This document shows positions 35,599-44,650 of a DNA stretch of 45,924 nt, piece after piece. The position numbers were made by a program, and so were the translations under genes. This stretch comes from Arthrobacter nitrophenolicus. GTDB taxonomy: Bacteria; Actinomycetota; Actinomycetes; Actinomycetales; Micrococcaceae. Within the stretch, counting starts at the first letter, position 1. The number at the start of each line of letters is the position of its first letter. Where the stretch lies: contig NZ_AOFD01000035.1 in the NCBI RefSeq assembly GCF_000332815.1, forward strand, positions 1 to 45,924. The letters run 5' to 3'. The notes under the pieces were generated by a model. The model saw only the letters and a list, made by a program, of their open reading frames with translations. It was not told where the DNA came from and searched no databases.

Positions 35599-36189
35599 TC
35601 AATGCAGGACGAGTTTCACCGCCAGGGCGAGCATGACGATACCGATCACCAGGTCCACCACGCGCCAGGTCCGGGGGCTGCCCAGGACGCCTGCGAGCGC
35701 GCGCGCACCGTAGCCCAGCGCCGAGAACCACAGGACACTGCCCGCTACCGCCCCGCCGGCATACACCCACCGCAGGTCCGGGCCCTGCTGGTTGGCGAGG
35801 CTGCCCACCAGCACCACGGTGTCGAGGTACACGTGCGGGTTCAGGAAAGTCAGCGCCACCGTTGTGGCCACCACGGATCCCTTTGACCGGGGCGGTTCAT
35901 CGTGGAGGCCGGAGGGCTTCAGCGCAGCGGCAAACGACCTGATGGCGAACCACACCAGGTAGACGGCGCCGCCCCAGCGCAGCACCTCCAGCGCCTCGGG
36001 GAAGCGGGTGACCAGGGCGCCGATCCCGGCGGTGCCGCCGAGGATGAGGGCGGCGTCGCCCACCATGCACACGGCCACGACGGCGCCGATGTGTTCCCGG
36101 CGGATCCCCTGCCGCAGGACGAAGGCGTTCTGCGCGCCGATCGCCACGATCAGAGCCAAGCCCGTCAGCATTCCGATGATTCCTGTCAT
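35599..36189 (-). CDS. lysE: LysE/ArgO family amino acid exporter
   Basis: LysE exports excess lysine and arginine. The 196 residues form about six membrane helices and begin MTGIIGMLTGLALIVAIGAQ then NAFVLRQGIRREH, the family signature. ALTFLNPHVYLDTVVLVGSL is the second conserved block. The ATG at 36189 fits GGAGG 7 nt upstream better than the ATG at 36195. It is divergent from a LysG-type regulator, the classical lysE-lysG arrangement, so induction by intracellular basic amino acids is expected. Confidence 0.93.
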   Translation of the reverse strand: MTGIIGMLTGLALIVAIGAQNAFVLRQGIRREHIGAVVAVCMVGDAALILGGTAGIGALVTRFPEALEVLRWGGAVYLVWFAIRSFAAALKPSGLHDEPPRSKGSVVATTVALTFLNPHVYLDTVVLVGSLANQQGPDLRWVYAGGAVAGSVLWFSALGYGARALAGVLGSPRTWRVVDLVIGIVMLALAVKLVLH

Positions 36190-36238
36190 CCACATGCCTC
36201 CGACGGTACGGAGGTAAGAAGATGAAGACAAACGATTG

Positions 36239-36259
36239 ATTCTTAGGGATCATTAGAAT
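36239..36259. promoter_or_regulatory. Candidate LysR-type (LysG) binding site ATTCT-N11-AGAAT
   Basis: Arms ATTCT (36239-36243) and AGAAT (36255-36259) with 11 nt between give the T-N11-A layout of LysR-type regulators. It lies in the 76-bp lysE-lysG divergent gap, immediately before the lysG start. Confidence 0.5.
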
Positions 36260-36265
36260 TACTTC

Positions 36266-37207
36266 ATGAACTTCGAACACCTCCGCGCCCTCACCGCTGT
36301 CATCGATGAAGGCACCTTCGAGGCTGCTGCAGACCTCCTGCGGCTCACGCCGTCGGCTGTCAGCCAGCGCATCAAGGCACTGGAAGCTTCGACAGGCCAG
36401 GTCCTGGTGCGCCGCCGTGTGCCCTGCACCGCCACCGACGCCGGGGTGGTGCTGCTTCGGATGGCGCGCCAGGTGCAGGTCCTGGAAGCGGAAGCTTCGG
36501 CAGCCCTCGGCAACGGCGTCGCGTCGCGCGCCCAGCTGCCGGTCGCCGTCAACGCTGATTCGCTGGCCACCTGGTTCGTTCCGGTCCTGCACGAAGCCGC
36601 AGGCTGGCAGGACACCACGCTCGACCTGCACGTCGAAGACCAGGGCTACAGCAGCCAGCTCCTGCGCCAGGGCGACGTCATGGGCGCCGTGACCTCCGAT
36701 CCCGTCCCCGTCAACGGCTGCCGGGTGGAACTGCTGGGCCATATGCGGTACATCCCGGTGGCCGCCGCCGGCCTGCACCGGCAGTTCGGAGGTGCCGGCG
36801 GTGCGGACTGGGCGGACATGCCGGTGCTGAAGTTCAATGCCAAGGACAACCTCCAGCGCCAGCTGCTGGCGGCCAAGGGCGTGGAACAGTCGCCTCCGAC
36901 GCACACCGTCCCCTCGTCCGAGGGCTTCCTGGCAGCCATCAAAGCCGGGCTGGGCTGGGGCATGGTTCCGGAACTGCAGCTTGGTAATGAGCTGTCCGAG
37001 GGGTCACTGGTGCTGCTGCAAGAGGACGTCCACGAGGACGTGCCCCTCTACTGGCAGTCCTGGACCCTCGACTCGGCGCGGCTGCACCGGATCACCCGGA
37101 CCATCCGGGACGCCGGCCGTCACCGGCTGCTGCCCGCCGCGGCGGAGCGCAGGACGGGCAAGGGGCCTAGCGGGTCCAGTACGGCAGGACGTACACGGCG
37201 AAGATAA
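36266..37207 (+). CDS. lysG: LysR family regulator of the LysG/ArgP type
   Basis: LysG activates lysE in response to lysine, arginine or related effectors. The N-terminal winged helix-turn-helix is MNFEHLRALTAVIDEGTFEA then AADLLRLTPSAVSQRIKALE. The effector-binding domain includes PVAVNADSLATWFVPVL and SSEGFLAAIKAGLGWGMVPE, typical of ArgP/LysG. The product has 313 residues. The final 20 ([10 protein letters not shown]...) are non-conserved and overlap the convergent NERD gene by 41 bp. An alternative end in another frame (tag at 37168-37170) would follow a one-base deletion, as seen elsewhere in this window. Confidence 0.93.
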   Translation: MNFEHLRALTAVIDEGTFEAAADLLRLTPSAVSQRIKALEASTGQVLVRRRVPCTATDAGVVLLRMARQVQVLEAEASAALGNGVASRAQLPVAVNADSLATWFVPVLHEAAGWQDTTLDLHVEDQGYSSQLLRQGDVMGAVTSDPVPVNGCRVELLGHMRYIPVAAAGLHRQFGGAGGADWADMPVLKFNAKDNLQRQLLAAKGVEQSPPTHTVPSSEGFLAAIKAGLGWGMVPELQLGNELSEGSLVLLQEDVHEDVPLYWQSWTLDSARLHRITRTIRDAGRHRLLPAAAERRTGKGPSGSSTAGRTRRR

Positions 37208-38095
37208 CGAAAGCAGCGAGGAGTGCCAGCCTGCCGGCACTTGTTCCGCCGTGCGGATGTGCTTGATGCTCCTGCCGGGCCGGGCGGTTCCCGGTTGGCT
37301 GCCGCCGGGGAGTCCACGCCCGGCCGGATGCCGCGCGATGCTGCCGCTGCGGGTCCGGTTGCCGCCCGCATTGGCCCCCTCCGCGCGCGGGCCTTCCGTA
37401 CGCTGGCTTTCCGTGCGCTGGCTTTCCGTATGCGCGCCTCCGGGTGGCAACCCTCCCGCCGGGCGGACCACGGTTCCAGGCCGCACATTCCGGAAGGCAG
37501 TGATGCCGGGCTCCTGTTCGTGCGTGAGCTGCTGGCCGAGGTGCTCGTACAGCCCCACCACCGCCTTCTGGTCCAGCACGGCCGGCAACGACTCGATGGC
37601 CCCCACGACGCGCTGCGCCCCGGCGACGGCGACGTCGGAGTTGGTGACGCCGAACAGGTCCGGCTGGGCGGCCATGCAGATGAGCGGCCGGACCAGCCTG
37701 CGGTACGGCGGAGAAAGGATGGACGCGACGGCGGCACACTGCGCCAGCGCACCCTCCACCGCCTGGGTACGTGCGTAGCGGCCCTGCCAGAGCACCCCGG
37801 ATGCCACCCGCACCTCACCGGTCCAGTTCTTGGCATCCACCACCACAACGCCGCCGGGGCCGACCAGCACGTGGTCCAGGTTGGCCTTCGGGCGCCCCGG
37901 CCAGTGCACGTCGTGCAGGACGTACCAGCCGCGGGGAACCAGCTCACTCAGCTTGTCCGCCACCACCCGTTCGCCCGCGGCCCCCGCGTCCCACGCCTTC
38001 GTGGCACGCTCGGCCTGGTCGAGCTGGCGCTTGAGCCTGGCAACCCGCTCAGCAGCCAGCCGGGACTGCTCGGCCGCTCCGTCTCCTGCCCCCAT
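37167..38095 (-). CDS. NERD (nuclease-related) domain protein, frameshifted
   Basis: The N-terminal charged helix (about 1-35) precedes the NERD domain: [20 protein letters not shown] then [21 protein letters not shown] and [14 protein letters not shown]. The Asp/Glu-x-Lys-like core (VDAKNW) is kept. A linker with ESQRT and GPRAEG repeats follows. Near 37236-37244 one base is missing. HIRTAEQ should continue [20 protein letters not shown] then YWTR, a C-terminal membrane helix ending at 37167. The ATG at 38095 is the likely start, though the frame is open upstream. NERD proteins are thought to act on DNA; function here is unknown. Confidence 0.82.
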
Positions 38096-38343
38096 GGTTG
38101 GTCCCTGCTTCCCTGCCGTCGCGACGGCGGCGGCAGGCCGCCGTCGTCCTTGCCTGCGGATGTTCTTCCGGATTTTCCGAAAGTAACAGGGCGTGCAGGG
38201 GCCGGTATATAAGTACTTTTCGCCCGTGTACTCAGGTTGGCTACTTGGTTCACGGCCCTGCTGTTGATGACGTGCCGCCGTCACAGGGGCCGGAATGTGG
38301 GCGGTTCGTTTTGACTGCCGCGAGGTTCTGGCATGCTGGTGCC

Positions 38344-40007
38344 ATGGCTAGCCGCGCGGGCACACTTGCCCAACCCCAGGACCTTGTTGACATCACTGCG
38401 CTCCTCGACGCGTACTACGACATCACGCCGGACCTCGCTGATCCGGGGCAGCGCGTTGTGTTCGGCACCTCCGGGCACCGCGGATCCAGCCTCAAGGCGT
38501 CGTTCAACGAAAAGCACATCGTTGCCATCACGCAGGCCATCGTGGAGTACCGGGCAGCGCAGGGCGTCACCGGTCCCCTGTTCCTGGCCAAGGACACGCA
38601 CGCGCTGAGCGAACCGGCGCAGAACAGCGCGCTGGAGGTACTGGCTGCCAACGGTGTCCAGGTCCTCGTCGACGCCCGGCACGGTTACACCCCCACGCCG
38701 GCCCTGAGCCACGCGATCCTCACTTACAACCGGAAGGCCGCACCCGGGGCACCGCAGGCTGACGGCATCGTGGTGACCCCCAGCCACAACCCGCCCGCGG
38801 ACGGCGGCTTCAAGTACAACCCTCCGCACGGCGGCCCCGCCGACTCCGACGCCACCGGCTGGATTGCCAACCGCGCCAACGAACTGCTCGAAAACGACCT
38901 CCGCGGGGTGAAGCGGATCCCGGTCGCCGAGGCCCTGGCCGCCGACACCACCGGCAAGTTCGACTTCCTCAGCAGCTATGTCGACGACCTGCCGTCCGTG
39001 CTCAACCTTGACGCAATCCGCGAGGCCGGCGTCAGGATCGGCGCCGACCCCATGGGCGGGGCGTCCGTTGACTACTGGGGCGAGATCGGCGAGCGGCACC
39101 AGCTGAACCTGACCGTCGTGAACCCCACCGTGGACCCGCAGTGGGCGTTCATGACCTTGGACTGGGACGAGAAGATCCGGATGGACTGCTCGTCGCCGTC
39201 GGCCATGGCATCCCTCATCCAGCGGATGTCCGACGCTTCCTCCTCCGGCCAGCCGGCCTTCGACGTGGCCACGGGCAACGACGCCGACGCCGACCGGCAC
39301 GGCATCGTCACCCCCGACGGCGGCTGATGAATCCCAACCACTACCTCGCCGTCGCCATCGACTACCTGTACCGGAACCGCAGCGGCTGGAACCCTGCCTC
39401 GGTGGTGGGCAAGACCCTGGTGTCCTCCTCCATCATCGACCGCGTGGCACAAAGCCTGGGCCGGAAGCTTGTTGAGGTCCCGGTGGGCTTCAAGTGGTTC
39501 GTGCCCGGCCTGCTGTCCGGCGAGGGCGCCTTCGGCGGCGAGGAATCGGCCGGCGCCTCGTTCAACAAGAAGGACGGCAGCGTCTGGACCACCGACAAGG
39601 ACGGCATCCTGCTGGCCCTGCTCGCGTCCGAGATCACCGCCGTCACGGGCAAGTCCCCGTCCCAGCTGTACAAGGGCCTGACGGACCGGTTCGGTTCGCC
39701 GGTCTACGCCCGGATCGACGCCGCCGCCACGCGCGAGCAGAAGGCCAAGCTGGGCAAGCTGTCCGCTGCGGACGTCACCGCGACGTCCCTGGCGGGCGAG
39801 GAGATCACGGCGAAGCTCACCGAGGCGCCGGGCAACGGCGCTTCCATCGGCGGGCTCAAGGTGGTCACGGAGAACGCCTGGTTTGCTGCGCGCCCGTCCG
39901 GCACCGAGGACGTGTACAAGATTTACGCCGAGTCCTTCAAGGGCGAGGAGCACCTCAAGCAGGTGCAGGCCGAGGCCAAGGCGCTGGTGGACGGCGTCAT
40001 CGCCTAG
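38344..40007 (+). CDS. pgm: Phosphoglucomutase (alpha-D-glucose phosphate-specific), frameshifted
   Basis: Pgm interconverts glucose-1-phosphate and glucose-6-phosphate for glycogen and cell-wall precursors. The motifs are complete: [20 protein letters not shown], the phosphoserine loop [20 protein letters not shown], the metal loop [13 protein letters not shown], the sugar-binding GEESAGASF, and the phosphate-binding [15 protein letters not shown]. One base is missing near 39322-39325. DGG should continue [18 protein letters not shown], but the sequence reads GGC TGA. Repaired length is 554 residues, normal for this class. The start ATG at 38344 precedes [16 protein letters not shown]. It is convergent with the RNA ligase-like gene with a 4-bp overlap. 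Confidence 0.96.
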
Positions 40008-40546
40008 GCGGTTTCCTTCCCCGGATCCAGGGTCCACAGGCGGAGGACGCGCCGGATGGTGTGGTCACCATCCGGCGCCATGTCCACCAGGGCGATCCGG
40101 TCCAGCACGACGGCGTCGCCCGGGTTCAGCCGCTTCAGGCCAGGGCCGGTGCCGTGGTGCGAAACGTGCGGGCGGTAGCCGGAAAGGGTGTGGCGCGGCG
40201 TAAGGATCCTGCCCTCCACGGCGGCGACTGCCTGGACCAGGGCCTCATGCAGGGCCTGGAGCGCCGGATGCGGCTCCACCAGGCTGACGGCCACGGAACC
40301 GTTCCGCCCGAAGGCCGCGTCCTCCGCTACCGCCAGGCGGGCGCCAAGCGCGGCCCGCGCAGGAGCGTCGGCAAGGGCGGCGACGCGATCCGCCGCGTCG
40401 GCACTGTCCGGACTGCCGGCGTCGAACCTCACCAGGGTGATGTGCAGCGGCCAGTCCGTGCGCGGGAAGACGGCATCCCCGGCCACCGGTTCGACGAATG
40501 CCACGAAAATGAGGTTGCGCGGTGGCTTCCGGAGCTGTGCAGGCAT
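40004..40546 (-). CDS. 2'-5' RNA ligase / LigT-like phosphoesterase family protein
   Basis: The product has 180 residues from the ATG at 40546, where [11 protein letters not shown] begins; the frame upstream runs through a palindrome and is not coding. The 2H phosphoesterase motifs are the first HxT in [11 protein letters not shown] and a second, weaker one in [11 protein letters not shown], where Ser replaces Thr. The fold processes 2',3'-cyclic phosphates or 2'-5' linked nucleic acids; the substrate here is unknown. It is convergent with pgm (4-bp overlap). Confidence 0.85.
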   Translation of the reverse strand: MPAQLRKPPRNLIFVAFVEPVAGDAVFPRTDWPLHITLVRFDAGSPDSADAADRVAALADAPARAALGARLAVAEDAAFGRNGSVAVSLVEPHPALQALHEALVQAVAAVEGRILTPRHTLSGYRPHVSHHGTGPGLKRLNPGDAVVLDRIALVDMAPDGDHTIRRVLRLWTLDPGKETA

Positions 40547-40579
40547 GGCCCCAGTCTCCCACCGCCCCCCCTTAAACAC

Positions 40580-40642
40580 CGATGCTCTATCACTTATGGC
40601 TCCCATTTCGGGCGGATAAGGACCATAAATGATAGAGCATCG
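40580..40642. repeat. 63-bp palindromic element, type B copy 2
   Basis: Arms begin CGATGCTCTATCACTTATGG (from 40580) and end GATAGAGCATCG (to 40642), pairing at about 20 of the outer 21 positions. It shares TGCTCTATCACTTRTGG and its reverse complement with the copy at 34880-34940, and part of the loop. It sits 34 bp upstream of the RNA ligase-like start and 7 bp after the RutE-like stop. Confidence 0.88.
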
Positions 40643-40648
40643 GAAGTA

Positions 40649-41260
40649 TTAGACGGTGCGGACGACGTCCTGGTAGGCGAACTTGGGCTTGGCTTCGCCC
40701 CAGGCGTCCTCGCCGGGCTGGCCGATGTTGACCACCAGGAAGCTCTTCTGGTCTCCGGCGGGGAAGAAGGCCTCGTCGATCGCGCCGAAGTCGGCGCCGG
40801 TCATGGGGCCTGCCGCGAAGCCGAGGGAGCGGACGGCCAGGATGAAGTAGCCGGCCTGCAGGTGCGCGTTGTTGTTGCCGGTGGCCGCGGCCAGTTCCGG
40901 GTTGGCGTCGTACATGGCCTTGGGGGCGTTGTAGCCCGGGAGGAAGTTGTCCCACTGGCCGGCCCAGTCGGTGTCGTAGCTGAGGATGGCCACCAGCGGG
41001 GCGGAGGCGGTCTTGGCGCGGTTGCCGGGCATGAGCGCGTCCACGAGCTTGGCGCGGGCTTCGTCGGAACGGACGTAGGTGATGCGCAAGGGCTGGGAGT
41101 TGAAGGCGGTGGGGCCGAACTTGGTGAGTTCGTAGATGGCCTGGGCCTGTTCCTCGGTGACTTCACCGGTGAAGGTGTTGGCGGTGCGGGCCTCGGCGAA
41201 AATGGCGTCGACGGCGGCCGAATCGATAACCGCTTCTTCGTGGGCAATGGTCATTTGCAT
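40649..41260 (-). CDS. Malonic semialdehyde reductase / nitroreductase family (RutE/HadB-like)
   Basis: The product has 203 residues in the FMN-dependent nitroreductase family: EARTANTFTGEVTEEQAQAI then YELTKFGPTAFNSQPLRITY, and LGFAAGPMTGADFGAIDEAF. In E. coli the RutE member reduces malonic semialdehyde to 3-hydroxypropionate during pyrimidine-ring degradation. Here it is divergent from a uracil-type NCS2 permease, which supports a pyrimidine link, although no other rut genes are in view. A role as a general NAD(P)H-dependent reductase is also possible. Confidence 0.9.
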   Translation of the reverse strand: MQMTIAHEEAVIDSAAVDAIFAEARTANTFTGEVTEEQAQAIYELTKFGPTAFNSQPLRITYVRSDEARAKLVDALMPGNRAKTASAPLVAILSYDTDWAGQWDNFLPGYNAPKAMYDANPELAAATGNNNAHLQAGYFILAVRSLGFAAGPMTGADFGAIDEAFFPAGDQKSFLVVNIGQPGEDAWGEAKPKFAYQDVVRTV

Positions 41261-41447
41261 ACCTTTCGCTGCGCCTCCCCGCCTGCCGGGTCGGCCTCTT
41301 CGCTGTCCATACTTGCAACTTCAACCTCTGCTCTGCTCTTCCCGAAAATCACGTGACCTTAGCCACAGCGGCCGGGACAAACGGCTTGGCGGTATTCTGG
41401 TGGCATTCATCTTCGCCATCGGCGGCACCCCTGAAAGGCCCCCTCCC

Positions 41448-42799
41448 ATGAGCATGCTCGGAATCAAGTGGAAGCTGCACGGCACCGGCAAATCCATCAA
41501 GCCAGGCCACGTGGTGGCCCCCGATGAACGGCTGGCCTGGCCGCTCACCATCGGCGTGGGCATGCAGCACGTGGTGGCCATGTTCGGCGCCACCTTCCTG
41601 GTGCCCATCATCACCGGCATGCCGCCGGCCACCACACTCTTCTTCTCCGGCATCGGCACCCTGCTGTTCCTGGTCATCACCAAGGGCCGGGTGCCCAGCT
41701 ACCTGGGCTCGAGCTTTGCGTTCATCGCCCCCATCATGGCGTCCCAGCAGCAGTTCGGCGTGCCCGGCGCACTGGGCGGCGTGGTCTTGGCCGGCGCCCT
41801 CCTGGCCCTGGTGGGTGCCATCGTGCAGAAGTTCGGCGCGGAGTGGATCAACCGGCTCATGCCGCCCATCGTCACCGGCGCCATCGTGGCGCTGATCGGC
41901 CTCAACCTGGCCCCCGCCGCGAAGCAGAACTTCGCCGCCGCGCCCGTCACCGCCGTCGTCACCCTTGCCACCATCATCCTGGTCAGCGTCCTGTTCCGCG
42001 GGATTTTGGGCCGGCTCAGCATCCTGGTGGGCGTGGTGGTGGGCTACCTCGTGGCCATGCTCCGCGGCGAAGTCAGCTACGACAAGATGAACGCGGCGGC
42101 ATGGGTCGGGCTCCCCCAGTTCCAGACCCCCGAGTTCCATATCGGCGTCCTGGGCCTGTTCGTGCCGGTGGTCCTGGTGCTGGTGGCGGAGAACATCGGC
42201 CACGTGAAGTCCGTGGCCGCGATGACCGGGCAGAACCTCGACGGCGTCTCCGGGCGCGCGTTGATGGCCGACGGCGCCGCCACCGTCCTCGCCGGGATCG
42301 GCGGCGGTTCGGGAACCACCACCTATGCCGAAAACATCGGCGTCATGGCTGCCACCAAGGTGTACTCGACGGCGGCCTACTGGGTGGCCGGCATTTTCGC
42401 CATCCTGCTGAGCTTCTCACCCAAGTTCGGTGAGCTGATCGCCACCGTTCCGCCGGGCGTGCTGGGCGGCGCGGCCACCATGCTTTACGGCATGATCGGC
42501 ATCCTTGGCGTGAAGATCTGGGTACAGAACAAGGTGAACTTCTCCAACCCGGTGAACCTGACCACCGCAGCCGTGGCGCTGATCATCGGCATCGCCGACT
42601 ACACGCTGACCGTCGGCGAACTCACCTTCACCGGCATCGCGCTCGGTTCGGCGGCCGCGCTGGTGATCTACCACGGCATGAAGCCATCGCGAAGGCCCGT
42701 GGAACCGTGGCGGAACCGGAGTCCGAGCAGGCGGGACTGCCGCCGGCTGCCAAGGCCGCCGCCAACGCTGCCGCGAAGCGGGCTCCCAGGAAGCGCTAG
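41448..42799 (+). CDS. Uracil-xanthine permease (NCS2 family, UraA/RutG-like), frameshifted at the C-terminus
   Basis: This NCS2 nucleobase transporter has about 12-14 membrane helices. Signatures are MQHVVAMFGATFLVPIITGM, the substrate/ion-binding ENIGHVKSVAAMTGQNLDG, and GGSGTTTYAENIGVMAATKV. These match UraA/RutG better than xanthine carriers. One base is missing near 42683-42685. YHGMK should continue AIAKARGTVAEPESEQAG and a Lys/Ala-rich cytoplasmic tail to the TAG at 42797, about 450 residues in all. The start ATG at 41448 has GAAAGG upstream. It is divergent from the RutE-like gene. The transport domain is unaffected by the frameshift. Confidence 0.93.
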
Positions 42800-42802
42800 G
42801 AG

Positions 42803-43642
42803 CTAGGCCACTTCGTCAGGGCGGTTGAGGCCATGGACTGGCCCGGGCTTGGGCCGCTTCGCTGCCAGGGACTCGTCGGACCCGTGCGGCAGGATTCGGT
42901 GCAGCATCCAGGGGAAGAAGTACTGCCGGGCCCACACCAGATCTTCGGCCCGCGCCTGCGTCCAGCCATGGGCCGGTACCGGCCGGGGCTCAAGCGGTTC
43001 GAGGGTATGCGGCACTCCCAGCGCGTTGAGGGTGCCCACGGCAACGGCGTGATGGCCCAGCGGGGACAGGTGCAGCCGGTCCGGATCCCACATCCGGACG
43101 TCCTGGAGCCCGGGCAGGCACCACAGGTCAACCATGATGGCATGGTGGCGCAGCGCGATCTTGTGCAGGTGCTCGTTGTAGATCGCCACCCTGCCCCGGA
43201 TCTGGCTGAAGACGGGGATACCACCCCAGTCCGGCCCTGCGTACAGCAGGACTGTGGCTCCCGTGGCGGTTAGCCTTTCCATGGCCTGGTCCATGTGCCT
43301 GGCGAGCTTGTCCGGATCGCCGCGCCGGAAGATGATGTCGTTCCCGCCGCCGGACATGGCAATCAAATCCGGCTTCAGCGCCAGGGCCGGGGCAAGCTGA
43401 CCATCCACGATCTGGCGCAGCAGCATTCCCCGGACCGCGAGGTTGGCGTAGGCGAAGCCCGGCTGGCCGGCGCTGAGTTCCTCCGCCACCCGGTCGGCCC
43501 AGCCCCGGAGCCCGCCGAGGCTGCGCGGCTCGGGATCGCCCACACCCTCCGTGTAGGAGTCGCCCAGTGCCACGAACCGGCGCCAGGGGTGCGTGCCTCC
43601 GGTTTCCGTGACCGCCCGCAGATCCTGCTTTTCCGTCGTCAT
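42803..43642 (-). CDS. SGNH/GDSL hydrolase family protein
   Basis: The product has 279 residues. Block I is FVALGDSYTEGVGDPEP (nucleophile Ser in GDSYTEG), block III SGGGNDIIFR, and block V DRLHLSPLGHHAVAVG (Asp and His). All three blocks of the SGNH serine hydrolase fold are present; the Gly block is NLAVRG. There is no signal peptide, so it is a cytoplasmic esterase/lipase-like enzyme of unknown substrate. Its ATG overlaps the upstream GAF-ANTAR gene stop by 4 bp (ATGA), an unusual pairing suggesting coordinated expression. It is convergent with the permease, 3 bp from its end. Confidence 0.94.
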   Translation of the reverse strand: MTTEKQDLRAVTETGGTHPWRRFVALGDSYTEGVGDPEPRSLGGLRGWADRVAEELSAGQPGFAYANLAVRGMLLRQIVDGQLAPALALKPDLIAMSGGGNDIIFRRGDPDKLARHMDQAMERLTATGATVLLYAGPDWGGIPVFSQIRGRVAIYNEHLHKIALRHHAIMVDLWCLPGLQDVRMWDPDRLHLSPLGHHAVAVGTLNALGVPHTLEPLEPRPVPAHGWTQARAEDLVWARQYFFPWMLHRILPHGSDESLAAKRPKPGPVHGLNRPDEVA

Positions 43643-44526
43643 GCCGTCCTCCTTCGCACGGTTGAACGCGGCCGCTGCTTCTTTGCGGCGCCCGCCGCCG
43701 GTGGCGTCTCTGACTCTTGCTCCAGCTCCGCCGGCGCCAGCAGGCGGAAGTCCTCGACGCCGTCGGGCGGTTCCTGCCGGAGCCCGGAAACCTCCGGGCC
43801 GGGCCGGTCCATGGCGGCGCCGGGCACCACGACGTTCAGGGCCGCATCCCGCAGGTCCAGTTCGTGGTGCAGTGCCTGCGTCTGCAGGAACCGCAGGGCG
43901 CCTTCGCGGCTGAGGCCGTACTCATTCATGAGGCTGCGCACCGCCAGGTCAACGAGCACCAGCGAGCTCTGCACGACGGCGATTCCCGCCGTCGTCTCCG
44001 CCCGCTCGGCCACATGCACCACCACGCGCAGGGTGCGCGCCACCTGGTGCACGTAGCTCCGGATGCGGACCAGGTCGTCGCTGGTGAAAGCGTGGGGTAC
44101 CGCAGCGTAAAGGTTGATGGCCGCGCTGGTGCCGCCCTCGGACACGATGGGCGCGGAGAGCAGTGACTGCACACCGTGGCCGGCGGCCGCGTTTGAATAG
44201 CCGGGCCAGCGCCGGTCCCGGCTGAGGTCGGACAGGAGGACGAATTCACCGGTGCGTAGGGCTTCCATGACCGGCCCGTCCGCAAAGGAGCACTGTTCCC
44301 GGTCCGCCTCACGGGCCTGCTCGGTGCTGGCGGCGAGCGTGTGCGCCTTGCCAAGGCGGAAAAGCGTGGCAGCCCAGGCGATACCGCGGCGTTCACCCTT
44401 GATGTCTGTCATGAAGTCGCGGGTGACTTCCCAGAGGTATGTCTCGACGTCCTTGCTGTCGAGAACAGGCTCCGGCGGCATTGGAAGAGGTCCCCAGCCA
44501 ACCTGCCCAGTGGGTTCAGCGGCCAT
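43639..44526 (-). CDS. GAF and ANTAR domain regulatory protein
   Basis: The product has 295 residues. A GAF-like sensor (about 35-165) includes CSFADGPVMEALRTGEFVLL, LSAPIVSEGGTSAAINLYAA and FTSDDLVRIRSYVHQVARTL. An ANTAR RNA-binding domain (about 180-235) follows: GIAVVQSSLVLVDLAVRSLM then NEYGLSREGALRFLQTQALH. ANTAR proteins bind paired hairpins in mRNA to prevent termination. The C-terminal 60 residues are disordered and basic. It is translationally coupled to the SGNH hydrolase. The signal and RNA targets are unknown. Confidence 0.92.
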   Translation of the reverse strand: MAAEPTGQVGWGPLPMPPEPVLDSKDVETYLWEVTRDFMTDIKGERRGIAWAATLFRLGKAHTLAASTEQAREADREQCSFADGPVMEALRTGEFVLLSDLSRDRRWPGYSNAAAGHGVQSLLSAPIVSEGGTSAAINLYAAVPHAFTSDDLVRIRSYVHQVARTLRVVVHVAERAETTAGIAVVQSSLVLVDLAVRSLMNEYGLSREGALRFLQTQALHHELDLRDAALNVVVPGAAMDRPGPEVSGLRQEPPDGVEDFRLLAPAELEQESETPPAAGAAKKQRPRSTVRRRTA

Positions 44527-44650
44527 TCTCCATGCCTCGCTTGAAGCGCTGCGGCCTACTGCAAAACCTAGTTCTAAGGATACGTCCCGCAGCCACGTTG
44601 CAGGGATTCCGGGAAAACTTTGGGGCTTTCCGCAGCGGTGACTGCCCGGC

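Noticed and set aside
27634..39325. Programmed ribosomal frameshifting as the explanation for the broken genes
   Set aside because: No X-XXY-YYZ slippery heptamer with a downstream structure is evident at the breaks, and the genes belong to unrelated families not known to use frameshifting. A common technical cause is simpler.
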